Below, piece by piece: positions 42,511-51,169 of a DNA stretch of 64,000 nucleotides. The notes beneath the pieces are model-generated. The model was not told the origin of the DNA. It did not search any database and worked only from the letters and a program-made list of their open reading frames with translations. Position 1 is the stretch's first letter, and each line of letters begins with the position of its first letter. The position numbers were made by a program, and so were the translations under genes. The DNA lies in NCBI GenBank assembly GCA_002021875.1, contig CP018627.1, positions 4,836,001 to 4,900,000 of the forward strand, written 5' to 3'. The DNA comes from Streptomyces hygroscopicus. GTDB taxonomy: Bacteria; Actinomycetota; Actinomycetes; Streptomycetales; Streptomycetaceae.

Positions 42511-44526
42511 CTACAGCGCCGCCGCGCCCCGGTCCCGGAGGGACTGGCCGTACTGCTGCAGCACCCACAGCTCGTTCTGCACGGCGGCGAGATGGGCGGG
42601 GTCCGCGTGCTGCCCCAGGCGCTGGAGGGCGCCCCGCACCTCGGTCACGCGCTGATTCACCGCGGCCAGCCGTACGGCCACCAACTGCACGCCCGCGTAC
42701 ACCTCGTCCGGGTCGCGGCGGGTGTGCGGCGGCTCGACGGCGAGCTCGGTGACCATGGCCCGGACCGTGTCGTCGGGGGCCGCCTCGCGGACCCGGGCGA
42801 GATAGTCGGCGTCCGCGGCGGCCGTACCGCCCGCGTCCTCGATGGTGCGGCGCACCGCCGCGTACGGCGGGGCGGTGAACTCGTCGATGCCGTAGGCGTC
42901 GAAGGCCGGGGAGACCAGGTCCGGATGCTGAAGCGCCAGCTTGAGCAGCTCGCGCTCGACGCGGTGGGCGGGGCTGCGCAGATTCAGCGCGGGACCGCGC
43001 GGGACCGGCGGCGCGCCCGCGGCGCCAGGGCCTCCGGACCCGCCCGGCCCGCCATGGCCTCCGGGCCCGCCATGGCCGCCCGGACCGCCGCCGCGCTGGT
43101 CACCCCGTCCGCCGTACCGGGACCCGCCCGGGCCGCCGCCCCGCTGATCGCCGCGGCCACCCTGCTCCGGGCCGCCCGAGCCGCCGTTCTGCCTGCTGCG
43201 GGCCAGCCCGCGCACCCGGCGGATGATCGACTGCTCCTCCGCCTGGGTGGCGATACCGACCATCCCGATCAGCCGGATCGCATAGCGGTCCCGCAGCCCG
43301 GGATTCTTGATCGCCGCGACGACCGGCACCGCCTCGTCCACCGCGGCGATGCGCCCCTCCTCGGTGTCCAGGTTGTACCGGGAGACGATCGACTTCAGCG
43401 CGAAGGCGAACAGCGGCGTACGGCTCTCGACCAGGGACGCCACGGCCTCGTCGCCGCGGGCCAGCCGCAGTTCGCACGGGTCCATCCCGTCGGGCGTGAT
43501 CGCGATGGAGGTCTCGGCGGCGAACCGCTGGTCGTCCTCGAAGGCGCGCAGGGCCGCCTTCTGCCCGGCCGCGTCGCCGTCGAAGGTGAAGACGACCTCC
43601 GCGCCCGCGTTGTCCATCAGCAGCCGTCGGAGGATCTTGATGTGGTCGCCGCCGAAGGCGGTGCCGCAGGTGGCGATGGCGGTGGTGACCCCCGCGAGAT
43701 GGCAGGCCATGACGTCCGTATAGCCCTCGACCACCACTGCCCGGCTGGCCTTGGCGATGTCCTTCTTGGCGAGGTCGATGCCGTAGAGGACCTGGGACTT
43801 GCGGTAGAGCGGGGTCTCGGGGGTGTTGAGGTACTTCGGGCCGTTGTCGTCGTCGCGCAGCTTCCGGGCGCCGAAGCCGACGACCTCGCCGGAGATGTCC
43901 CGGATCGGCCACATCAGCCGGCCCCGGAAGCGGTCGATGGGGCCGCGACGGCCCTCCTGGACGAGCCCGGAGAGGATCAGCTCCTTGTCGGTGAAACCGC
44001 GGCCGCGCAGATAGCGGACGAGATGGTCCCAGCCGGCCGGGCTGTAGCCGACGCCGAAGTGCTGCGCGGCGGCCTGGTCGAAGCCGCGCTCGGCCAGGAA
44101 GGTGCGGCCGATCTCCGCCTCGGGGCGCTCAAGCTGCTCCACGTAGAACTGCGCGGCCGCCTTATGGGCCTCGACCAGCCGGGTGCGCTCGCCCTGCTGG
44201 CGGCCGGGGGTGTAGCCGCCCTCTTCGTAGCGCAGGGTGATGCCGGCCTGGGAGGCCAGCCGCTCGATGGTCTCGGCGAAGGAGAGGTGGTCGATCTTCA
44301 TGACGAAGTCGACGGTGTCTCCGCCCTCCTGGCAGCCGAAGCAGTAGTAGAGCCCCTTACTGGGGCTGACCTGGAAGGACGGGGATTTCTCGTCATGGAA
44401 GGGGCACAGGCCCTTGAGATTGCCACCTCCCCCATTGCGCAGCTGGAGGTATTCGGACACGACGGCGTCGATCGGGACCGCTGCCCGGACCGCCTTCACG
44501 TCGTCATCGTTGATCCTGCCTGCCAC
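42511..44526 (-). CDS. dnaG: DNA primase DnaG
   Basis: 671 aa. CHC2 zinc-binding domain CPFHDEKSPSF...YYCFGC at ~41-65; TOPRIM RNA-polymerase core ~255-400 with KASRAVVVEGYTDVMA and VVFTFDGDAAGQKAALR; C-terminal helicase-binding domain ~530-671. An unusually Gly-rich linker (repeated GGxGGPGG and GDQRGGGPGG units, ~445-515) separates the last two. It synthesises RNA primers at the fork with DnaB. Start GTG 44526. Upstream is the FAD reductase gene with 75 bp between. Confidence 0.96.
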   Translation of the reverse strand: MAGRINDDDVKAVRAAVPIDAVVSEYLQLRNGGGGNLKGLCPFHDEKSPSFQVSPSKGLYYCFGCQEGGDTVDFVMKIDHLSFAETIERLASQAGITLRYEEGGYTPGRQQGERTRLVEAHKAAAQFYVEQLERPEAEIGRTFLAERGFDQAAAQHFGVGYSPAGWDHLVRYLRGRGFTDKELILSGLVQEGRRGPIDRFRGRLMWPIRDISGEVVGFGARKLRDDDNGPKYLNTPETPLYRKSQVLYGIDLAKKDIAKASRAVVVEGYTDVMACHLAGVTTAIATCGTAFGGDHIKILRRLLMDNAGAEVVFTFDGDAAGQKAALRAFEDDQRFAAETSIAITPDGMDPCELRLARGDEAVASLVESRTPLFAFALKSIVSRYNLDTEEGRIAAVDEAVPVVAAIKNPGLRDRYAIRLIGMVGIATQAEEQSIIRRVRGLARSRQNGGSGGPEQGGRGDQRGGGPGGSRYGGRGDQRGGGPGGHGGPGGHGGPGGSGGPGAAGAPPVPRGPALNLRSPAHRVERELLKLALQHPDLVSPAFDAYGIDEFTAPPYAAVRRTIEDAGGTAAADADYLARVREAAPDDTVRAMVTELAVEPPHTRRDPDEVYAGVQLVAVRLAAVNQRVTEVRGALQRLGQHADPAHLAAVQNELWVLQQYGQSLRDRGAAAL

Positions 44527-44601
44527 GCCCGAATTCTACGGCCGGGGTCCGACACGGCTGTCCGCCGCCTGCCGGACCCCGGTGGGAACGTGCCCCAGGG
44601 C

Positions 44602-45897
44602 CTACGGGAGCAGCGAGGTCAGCGGGACGGACGGGTCGGCCAGGGCCGCCGCGTCGAGCTGGTCGCCGCCACGGATGAGCCGTTGGATCGATTCGGTGAC
44701 GTCCCAGACGTTGACGTTCATGCCCGCGAGCAGCCGGCCGTCGTTCAGCCAGAAGGCGATGAACTGCCGTTTGCCGACGTCGCCGCGCACCAGCACCTGG
44801 TCGTACGAGCCGGGCGGGGCGTAGCCGGAGTACTCCAGGCCGACGTCGTACTGGTCGGAGAAGAAGTACGGCACCCGGTCGTACGCGACGTCCTGGCCGA
44901 GCATGGCGCGGGCCGCCGCCGGGCCGCCGTTCAGCGCGTTGGCCCAGTGCTCGACGCGCAGCCGGGCGCTCCGCGGGAGTGCGGCCCGTACGGGGGTGCC
45001 CTCGAGGAAGCCGAGCGGGGCGGAGGCGACGTCGCCCGCCGCGAAGATGTCCGGGTCGCTGGTGCGCAGCGAGGTGTCGACCGCGATACCGCCGCCCGCC
45101 GCGCGGTCCACCACCTCCAGCCCCGCGGCCTCGGCGAGGGCGGTGCGCGGGGCGGCGCCGATGGCGGCCAGGACGCTGTGGGCGGGGTGCTCCTCGCCGT
45201 CGTCGGTGAGGGCGGCCAGCACCATGCCGTCCTGGCCGGTGATCTCGGTAAGGCGGGCACCGAAGTGGAAGCGGACGCCGTGCTCGCCGTGAAGGTCGGC
45301 GAAGAGGGCACCCAGCTCGGGGCCGAGGACGGGGTGGAGCGGGGTGGGCTCGGGCTCGACGATGGTCACCTCGGCGCCGTAGCCGCGGGCGGCGGCGGCG
45401 ACTTCGAGGCCGATCCAGCCCGCGCCCGCGATGACCAACTGGCCGTTGTCCCGGCCGAGGGTGGTGAGGACGCCCTTGAGCCGCTCCGCGTGGGCGAGTC
45501 GGCGCAGATGGTGGACCCCGGCCAGATCGGTGCCGGGGATGTCGAGGCGGCGCGGCTCGGCGCCGGTGGCCAGCAGCAGCCGGTCGTAGTGGACCCGGGT
45601 GCCGTCGCCGAGGGTCACGGCCTTGGCGGCGCGGTCCAGGTGGACGGCGGGCAGGCCGAGGTGGAGCTCGATGTCGGCCTGGGCGTACCAGGCGGGCTCG
45701 TGGACGAAGACGCTGTCGCGCTCCTGGCCGCCGGTGAGGAAGCCCTTGGACAGCGGGGGCCGCTCATAGGGGTGGTCGCGCTCGTCACCGATGAGGATCA
45801 CCCGCCCGGTGAAGCCCTCCGCTCGCAGGGTTTCCGCGGCTTTCGCCCCGGCCAGACCCCCTCCGACGATGACGAATGTCTGGTGTGCGTCGACCAC
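44602..45897 (-). CDS. FAD/NAD(P)-dependent oxidoreductase (ferredoxin-reductase type)
   Basis: 431 aa. FAD-binding VIVGGGLAGAKAAETLR at the N-terminus, HPYERPPLSKGFL, NAD-binding VIAGAGWIGLEVAAAARG at ~155, second FAD contact PDIFAAGDVAS at ~290, and a C-terminal reductase domain (DQYDVGLEYSGYAPPG...RQFIAFWLNDGRLLAGMNVNVWD). This is the ferredoxin/rubredoxin or BphA4-type reductase family. GTG start at 45897. It lies between dnaG and dgt; the partner electron carrier is not in the window. Confidence 0.92.
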   Translation of the reverse strand: MVDAHQTFVIVGGGLAGAKAAETLRAEGFTGRVILIGDERDHPYERPPLSKGFLTGGQERDSVFVHEPAWYAQADIELHLGLPAVHLDRAAKAVTLGDGTRVHYDRLLLATGAEPRRLDIPGTDLAGVHHLRRLAHAERLKGVLTTLGRDNGQLVIAGAGWIGLEVAAAARGYGAEVTIVEPEPTPLHPVLGPELGALFADLHGEHGVRFHFGARLTEITGQDGMVLAALTDDGEEHPAHSVLAAIGAAPRTALAEAAGLEVVDRAAGGGIAVDTSLRTSDPDIFAAGDVASAPLGFLEGTPVRAALPRSARLRVEHWANALNGGPAAARAMLGQDVAYDRVPYFFSDQYDVGLEYSGYAPPGSYDQVLVRGDVGKRQFIAFWLNDGRLLAGMNVNVWDVTESIQRLIRGGDQLDAAALADPSVPLTSLLP

Positions 45898-45982
45898 TTG
45901 TGTCCTCCTCGCTGCCGAGCAGTGCCGAGCAGTGCCTCTATGAGTGCCTTACCCCGGTCGCGTCAGGTCGTGCTCTCCGAAA

Positions 45983-46114
45983 GGGGTGCCAAATGCTGTG
46001 CCCATGGCTGTGCCAGAGGCTGTGCTGAAAATCCGTGCCAAACCTGTGCCAAAAGCTGTACCGAAAGCTGTGCGGCACCCTGTGCCGAAAGCTGTGCCGA
46101 AAGCTGTGTCACAG
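45983..46114. repeat. 12-bp tandem repeat, 10-11 units
   Basis: Ten units in perfect register from 45995 (consensus GCTGTGCCGAAA; members GCTGTGCCAGAG, GCTGTGCTGAAA, CCTGTGCCAAAA, GCTGTGCGGCAC), preceded by one weak copy at 45983. It occupies the 300-bp gap between dgt and the FAD reductase gene. Every frame is open because the unit is a multiple of three (AVPK / CAES / AQLS periodic peptides). Confidence 0.9.
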
Positions 46115-46197
46115 GGGAGCCTCCCGCACGGCGAGTGCGTCCGGAAGGGCCCGTACGCCGGACGTGTGCACGCAAGCCGGATCCGGCGGGCCGCGGT

Positions 46198-47559
46198 TCA
46201 CGCGGTGAGCCGGGCGTGGAGCCACCGGGCCGAGGTGTCGGTCAGGGAGGCGATCTGGTCGACGATCGCCCGCAGCCGGCCCCGATCGTCCCCGGCCGCG
46301 TCGAAGAGCGCGCGGAACTGGGGGTCCAGGCCCTCGGGGGCGCGGGCGATCAGGGCATCGCCCAGCTCGGCGACGACGACGCGCTGATCGGCCCGGACCA
46401 GCTCCTGGTCGGGGCGCTGGATGACATACCGGTCGGCGACCGCCTTGAGGACCGCGCACTCCAGGCGCGCGGCGCGGGGGACGACCAGCTCGGCGTAGTA
46501 GCGGGCGAAGCGGCCCGTGCCGTACGCCGCGCGGGTGGCGCCCTCGGCGGCCAGGCAGAAGCGGCCGATGAGCTGGCTGGTGGCGTCCTTGAGGCGGGCC
46601 TGGGCGACGGACGAGCCGTCGTAGCGGTGCGGCCACCACTCCTGGCCCAGCAGCCGGTCCAGCGCCTCGGCCAGCTCTCCGGGCTCGGCCCCCGGGGCGT
46701 AGCGGTCGGCGGCGACGGCGAAGACCTCGCGGCGCTCGGGCTCGGAGAGCAGGCTCGCGGGGTCGAGATGGCCCGCGTGCAGCCCGTCCTCGACATCGTG
46801 GACGGAGTACGCGACATCGTCGGCCCAGTCCATGACCTGCGCCTCGAAGGTCGTACGGCCCTCGGGGGCGCCCTGCCGGTACCACGCGAAGATCGGGAGG
46901 TCGTCCTCGTAGACCCCGAACTTCGGGGAGCGGGGGCTGTACGGATGGCCGCCGCGCGGCCAGGGGTACTTGGTGGCGGCGTCCAGCGCGGCGCGGGTGA
47001 GGTTGAGGCCGACGCTCACCGGCTCACCGGCCTCCGGGCCGGGCACGAACCGCTTCGGTTCGAGCCGGGCCAGCAGCCGCAGCGACTGCGCGTTTCCCTC
47101 GAAACCGCCGCAGGGCTCGGCGATCTCGTTGAGCACCCGCTCACCGTTGTGCCCGAACGGCGGATGGCCGAGGTCATGGGCGAGGCAGGCCGTCTCCACC
47201 AGATCCGGGTCGCAGCCGAGGGCGGCCCCCAGCTCACGGCCCACCTGGGCGCACTCCAGGGAGTGGGTCAGCCGGGTGCGGGGCGTGGCGTCGTAGGCCA
47301 GGGCGCGCCCGGCCGGTCCGGGGTCGGCGGCCGGTGTGGCGGGCACCACCTGGGTCTTCCCGGCCAGTCTGCGCAGCGCGGCGGAGTGCAGCACCCGCGC
47401 CCGGTCCCGCTGGAAGGCGGTCCGGCCCGGCCGCTTGTCGGGCTCTGGCGCCCAGCGCTCGAGGTCCGCCGGGGCATAGCCGGGGACATGGCCGGTGCCG
47501 GCCTCGGGGGCACCGGTCGGAGGGGCCGGATCCGGTTCAGGAGGTGCGCTGCGACTCAT
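46198..47559 (-). CDS. dgt: Deoxyguanosinetriphosphate triphosphohydrolase-like HD protein
   Basis: 453 aa. It hydrolyses dNTPs to nucleoside and triphosphate. HD-domain metal ligands in [15 protein letters not shown] and [22 protein letters not shown], then [18 protein letters not shown]-terminal [24 protein letters not shown] is a family signature. Start ATG at 47559 overlaps the cbiX stop (ATGA). Cytoplasmic. The dgt-dnaG proximity is a conserved actinobacterial arrangement. Confidence 0.95.
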   Translation of the reverse strand: MSRSAPPEPDPAPPTGAPEAGTGHVPGYAPADLERWAPEPDKRPGRTAFQRDRARVLHSAALRRLAGKTQVVPATPAADPGPAGRALAYDATPRTRLTHSLECAQVGRELGAALGCDPDLVETACLAHDLGHPPFGHNGERVLNEIAEPCGGFEGNAQSLRLLARLEPKRFVPGPEAGEPVSVGLNLTRAALDAATKYPWPRGGHPYSPRSPKFGVYEDDLPIFAWYRQGAPEGRTTFEAQVMDWADDVAYSVHDVEDGLHAGHLDPASLLSEPERREVFAVAADRYAPGAEPGELAEALDRLLGQEWWPHRYDGSSVAQARLKDATSQLIGRFCLAAEGATRAAYGTGRFARYYAELVVPRAARLECAVLKAVADRYVIQRPDQELVRADQRVVVAELGDALIARAPEGLDPQFRALFDAAGDDRGRLRAIVDQIASLTDTSARWLHARLTA

Positions 47560-48680
47560 ACACCGACGGTAGCCGCCGGTGGTGACAAGGGCGCAAAGGC
47601 GAGGGTCTGTTCGTACCGGCGCAGTATGAGACGCGCCACCGCCGGGTGGGCGCCGAGCGGGGCGGCCGCGATCCTGGGGGCGGCGTGTGCGCATTGGGTG
47701 ACGCCTGCGCCTTGGGCGGCGTTCGCGCATTGGGCGGCGTTCGCGCATTGGGCGGCGAAGCGGCCGGGCGCGGTGAAGTAGGAGGCGACCGCGATCCGGT
47801 CATGGCCGAGCGCGGCCAGGGCCCGTACGGCCTCGGGCACGGTGGGCCCGGAGCCGGAGGCGTAGCCGGGCAGGACGGGCACACCGCCGAGCCGGGCGCT
47901 GAGCAGGGCGGCGGTCCGGGCCACGTCGACGGCCGCGTCCGGGTCGCGGGAGCCCGCCGCGGCCAGGACGACGCCCGCCCGGTGCGAAGCCGCGACCCCC
48001 GCGACGCCTGCCCCGTACGGAGCCGCGACCCCCGCGACGCCTGCCCCGTGCGGAGCCGCGACCCCCGCGACGCCTGCCCCGTGCGGAGCCGCGACGCCCG
48101 CGACGCCTGCCCCGTACGGAGCCGCTACGCCCGCCCCGTGCGGAACCCCGGCCCGGTGGCCCGCCTCCGCCAGCCGGGCGTGCAGCGCCTCGGCGAGCAG
48201 CGGGTCCGGGCCGAGCGGGGCGGCGATCCGGGCGGCGAGGTGGGGCGCGGCGGCGACGGCGTCCGGGATGTCTTGTTTGGTGTGGTAGCCGCGGCTCAGG
48301 AGCAGCGGGACGAGCACGGCCTCACCGCGCAGCGCGGCCAGCGTGTCGGTCAGCAGCGGCTGGTTGAGCTCGATATGGCCGAGGCGTACGGGCAGTCCCG
48401 GGCGGAGCGCGCGGACGCGGTCCAGGAGTGCGGTCACGGTGCGCAGCGCCTCGGGGTCCCGGCTGCCGTGGGCGACGGCGACGAGCGTCGGCGGGCGGTC
48501 GCGGCCACCCCGGCGGACGTCGTGGCGGCTGCCAGGACGGCTGCTGTGGCCCAGCCGGTCGAGCTGGATGGTGAGCTGTGCGGTGAACTGGGTCATGAGC
48601 CGCTGGGCACTGTCGAAGTCCGCCGTGCTGTCCATATCGGCCGTGCCGTCGGGGCCAGGAGAACCGGAGGGGGGCGTCAT
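47556..48680 (-). CDS. Sirohydrochlorin chelatase family protein with internal repeats
   Basis: 374 aa. CbiX/SirB-like: [20 protein letters not shown] (N-terminal His ligand), [17 protein letters not shown] (second His) and a second half [24 protein letters not shown]. It inserts iron or cobalt into sirohydrochlorin for siroheme or cobalamin. About 60 residues (~180-240) are 4-5 copies of an 11-residue unit [11 protein letters not shown] from a 33-bp DNA repeat, and near the C-terminus CANAAQ is duplicated from an 18-bp repeat. These insertions separate and decorate the two chelatase halves. Divergent from nasA, consistent with siroheme supply for nitrite reduction. Confidence 0.88.
   Translation of the reverse strand: MTPPSGSPGPDGTADMDSTADFDSAQRLMTQFTAQLTIQLDRLGHSSRPGSRHDVRRGGRDRPPTLVAVAHGSRDPEALRTVTALLDRVRALRPGLPVRLGHIELNQPLLTDTLAALRGEAVLVPLLLSRGYHTKQDIPDAVAAAPHLAARIAAPLGPDPLLAEALHARLAEAGHRAGVPHGAGVAAPYGAGVAGVAAPHGAGVAGVAAPHGAGVAGVAAPYGAGVAGVAASHRAGVVLAAAGSRDPDAAVDVARTAALLSARLGGVPVLPGYASGSGPTVPEAVRALAALGHDRIAVASYFTAPGRFAAQCANAAQCANAAQGAGVTQCAHAAPRIAAAPLGAHPAVARLILRRYEQTLAFAPLSPPAATVGV
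47690..47761. repeat. 18-bp in-frame repeat within the chelatase gene
   Basis: TTCGCGCATTGGGCGGCG occurs twice perfectly, with degenerate flanking copies; it encodes the AAQCAN unit on the minus strand. Confidence 0.8.
47985..48135. repeat. 33-bp in-frame tandem repeat within the chelatase gene
   Basis: Unit GCCGCGACCCCCGCGACGCC followed by TGCCCCGT(A/G)CGGA, about 4.5 copies. Differences are single bases (Tyr/His and Ala/Pro changes). Third-base changes are few, suggesting recent expansion. Confidence 0.88.
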
Positions 48681-48790
48681 GACCAGAGCGTGGCAGCGGC
48701 AGATTGCACCGCCGTTGCGCGGCCGTGACGGGTGGTTGCGCCGATTTCACCGGCCGCCGGGCCCCGTGCTGAGGTCCGCTTCCCGCAGGC

Positions 48791-48828
48791 GTAATCCGAG
48801 GCGACGCGGGCCGTAACACGGCCGTAGC
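48791..48828 (+). promoter_or_regulatory. Weak GlnR-like elements upstream of nasA
   Basis: GTAAT at 48791 and GTAAC at 48813 are 22 bp apart, the GlnR a-site period, and GTAAC-n6-GTAGC (48813-48828) approximates GTnAC-n6-GaAAC. The b sites are poor. The inverted repeat GGCCGT-AAC-ACGGCC (48809-48823) overlaps. A GlnR link is expected from the biology of nasA, not proven here. Confidence 0.35.
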
Positions 48829-48840
48829 ACGCTCCTTGGC

Positions 48841-51129
48841 ATGGCGCACGTTCCCGGGGAGCACTCCCCCGCCCCCGACCCCGCCCCCGTCGACACGCAC
48901 TGCCCTTACTGTTCGCTGCAGTGCGGGATGACGCTGCGCCCGCTGCCGCCGGGCGGCGGATCGGACGAGCGGCCGGGCGGTGTCGAGGTCATCGAGCGCA
49001 CCGCCTTTCCCGTCAACCGCGGCGCGCTCTGCGGTAAGGGCCGCACCGCGCCCGCCGTGCTCTCCTCCCGGGTGCGTCTGACCGAGCCGCTGGTCCGCCG
49101 CCCTGACTCCGGTCGGCTCGAACCGGCCACCTGGGAGGAGGCCCTCGACCGGATCGCCGAGGGCCTGGAGGCCACCGGCCGGGCGTATGGCCGCGACGCG
49201 GTGGGGGTCTTCGGCGGCGGCGGGCTGACGAACGAGAAGGCGTACGCGCTGGGGAAGTTCGCCCGGGTGGTGCTCGGCACCTCGCAGATCGACTACAACG
49301 GCCGGTTCTGCATGTCCTCGGCCGCCGCCGCCCATCAGCGGGCCTTCGGGCTGGACCGCGGGCTGCCGTTCCCGCTGGCGGACGTGGCCCGCACCGGATG
49401 CGTCGTCCTCGTCGGCTCGAACCTGGCCGAGACCATGCCGCCCGCGCTGCGCTATCTGACCGAGCTGAAGGAGGCGGGCGGGCGGCTGATCGTGGTCGAT
49501 CCCCGGCGCACCCGTACGGCGGAGCAGGCGGATCTGCATCTGGCGCCGCGGCCCGGCACCGATCTCGCGCTCGCGCTGGGGCTGCTGCACCTGGTGGTCG
49601 CGGAGGGCCGGGTGGACGAGGAGTTCGTCGAACGGCGCACCAGTGGCTGGCCCGAGGCGCGGGCCGCCGCGATGGCCCACTGGCCGGAACTGGTGGAGCG
49701 GATCACGGGCGTCCCCGTCCCCGACCTCCGTAAGGCGGTCACGATGTTCTGCGACGCCGAGAACTCGATGGTGCTGACCGCCCGGGGCCCCGAGCAGCAG
49801 TCCAAGGGCACCGACACCGTCGGCGCGTGGATCAACCTGTGCCTGGCCACCGGCCGCGCGGGCCGCCCGCTGTCCGGCTACGGCTGCCTGACCGGCCAGG
49901 GCAACGGCCAGGGCGGTCGCGAACACGGCCAGAAGGCCGATCAGCTACCCGGCTACCGCAAGCTGGCCGACCCGGCCGCGCGCGCCCACGTGGCGGCCGT
50001 ATGGGGCGTCGAACCCGACGCCCTCCCCGGGCCGGGGCGCAGCGCGTACGAGCTCCTGGACGCGCTCGGGCGGGACGTCCGGGCGCTGCTGCTGATGGGC
50101 TCCAACCCGCTGGTCTCCGCCCCGCGCGCGGCCCATGTGGAGTCCCGGCTGCGGTCGCTGGACTTCCTCGCGGTCGCCGATGTCGTGCTCTCGGAGACCG
50201 CCGCGCTCGCCGATGTCGTCCTGCCGGTGGCGCAGTGGGCCGAGGAGACCGGGACCATGACCAACCTGGAGGGCCGGGTCATCCTCCGCCGGGCGGCCCT
50301 CACCCCGCCGCCGGGCGTCCGGACGGATCTGTGGGTGCTGAGCGGGCTCGCGGCCCGGCTCGGCTGGGAGAAGGGGTTTCCGGCCGACGCGGAGGAGGTC
50401 TTCGAGGAGCTGCGGCGGGCCTCGGCCGGCGGCCCGGCGGACTACTCGGGCATCACGTACCGGAGGATCGCGGAGGAGGACGGGGTGTTCTGGCCCTGTC
50501 CGGAGCGCGCGGAGGGGACCGCCCGTAAGGGCGCGGAGGGGACCGACTCGGGAGGGACGGAGCTTGCCGCCAAGGGGATGGAGCGGGCCTCCGAGGGCAC
50601 GAAGCGGGCCTCCGAGGAGGCGGAGGAGACCGGCTCGGAGCGCGCGGAGGTAGCCGCCGGTCCGCATCCCGGTACGCCACGGCTGTTCCTCGACCGGTTC
50701 GCCACCGACGACGGGCGGGCCCGGTTCGCCCCCGTGAGCCATCGCCCGGCCGCCGAGGAGCCGGACGCGGCGTATCCGGTCCTGCTGACGACGGGCCGGG
50801 TGCTGGCCCAGTACCAGTCCGGCGCCCAGACCCGGCGCGTCACCGAACTCAACGAGGCCGCGCCCGGCCCCTACGTCCAGCTCCACCCGCTGCTCGCCGA
50901 GCGGCTGGGGGCGGCCGAGGGCGTACCGATCGCGGTGGTCTCCCGGCGCGGCCGCGCCGTGGCCCCGGCCCGCATCAACCGAGACATCCGGCCGGACACG
51001 GTGTTCATGCCGTTCCACTGGGCGGGGCCGGGACGGGCCAACACGGTGACGAACCCGGCGCTGGATCCGGTGTCGCGGATGCCGGAGTTCAAGGTGTGCG
51101 CGGTACGGCTGGAGCTGGCCGAGGGCTGA
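48841..51129 (+). CDS. nasA: Assimilatory nitrate reductase catalytic subunit (molybdopterin oxidoreductase)
   Basis: 762 aa. [4Fe-4S] motif HCPYCSLQCGM...CGKG at the N-terminus; Mo-bis-MGD domains with YNGRFCMSSAA (Cys ligand), GSNLAETMPPALRYL, QGNGQGGREHGQKADQLPGYR, and the C-terminal dinucleotide-binding YPVLLTTGRVLAQYQSGAQTRR and FMPFHWAGPGRANTVTNPALDP. Cytoplasmic (no Tat signal), as expected for assimilatory enzymes reducing nitrate to nitrite. An insert at ~565-610 (EGTARKGAEGTDSGG...ASEGTKRASEEAEETGSERAE) is a charged low-complexity expansion. No nitrite reductase gene is nearby. Confidence 0.94.
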   Translation: MAHVPGEHSPAPDPAPVDTHCPYCSLQCGMTLRPLPPGGGSDERPGGVEVIERTAFPVNRGALCGKGRTAPAVLSSRVRLTEPLVRRPDSGRLEPATWEEALDRIAEGLEATGRAYGRDAVGVFGGGGLTNEKAYALGKFARVVLGTSQIDYNGRFCMSSAAAAHQRAFGLDRGLPFPLADVARTGCVVLVGSNLAETMPPALRYLTELKEAGGRLIVVDPRRTRTAEQADLHLAPRPGTDLALALGLLHLVVAEGRVDEEFVERRTSGWPEARAAAMAHWPELVERITGVPVPDLRKAVTMFCDAENSMVLTARGPEQQSKGTDTVGAWINLCLATGRAGRPLSGYGCLTGQGNGQGGREHGQKADQLPGYRKLADPAARAHVAAVWGVEPDALPGPGRSAYELLDALGRDVRALLLMGSNPLVSAPRAAHVESRLRSLDFLAVADVVLSETAALADVVLPVAQWAEETGTMTNLEGRVILRRAALTPPPGVRTDLWVLSGLAARLGWEKGFPADAEEVFEELRRASAGGPADYSGITYRRIAEEDGVFWPCPERAEGTARKGAEGTDSGGTELAAKGMERASEGTKRASEEAEETGSERAEVAAGPHPGTPRLFLDRFATDDGRARFAPVSHRPAAEEPDAAYPVLLTTGRVLAQYQSGAQTRRVTELNEAAPGPYVQLHPLLAERLGAAEGVPIAVVSRRGRAVAPARINRDIRPDTVFMPFHWAGPGRANTVTNPALDPVSRMPEFKVCAVRLELAEG

Positions 51130-51169
51130 GGGCCGAGGGTCGAGCGCTGAGGGCTGATCGCCCCAGGGC

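Noticed and set aside
45983..46114. Possible CRISPR array
   Set aside because: Contiguous 12-bp units without spacers; a minisatellite, not a repeat-spacer array.
45944..46387. VPKAVPKAV-repeat protein on plus strand
   Set aside because: Periodic peptide results from the 12-bp repeat and then runs antisense into dgt; no ribosome binding site.
42367..47781. 1804-codon open frame on the plus strand
   Set aside because: It lies antisense to dnaG, the FAD reductase and dgt, which have clear motifs. Long stop-free antisense frames are normal in GC-rich DNA.
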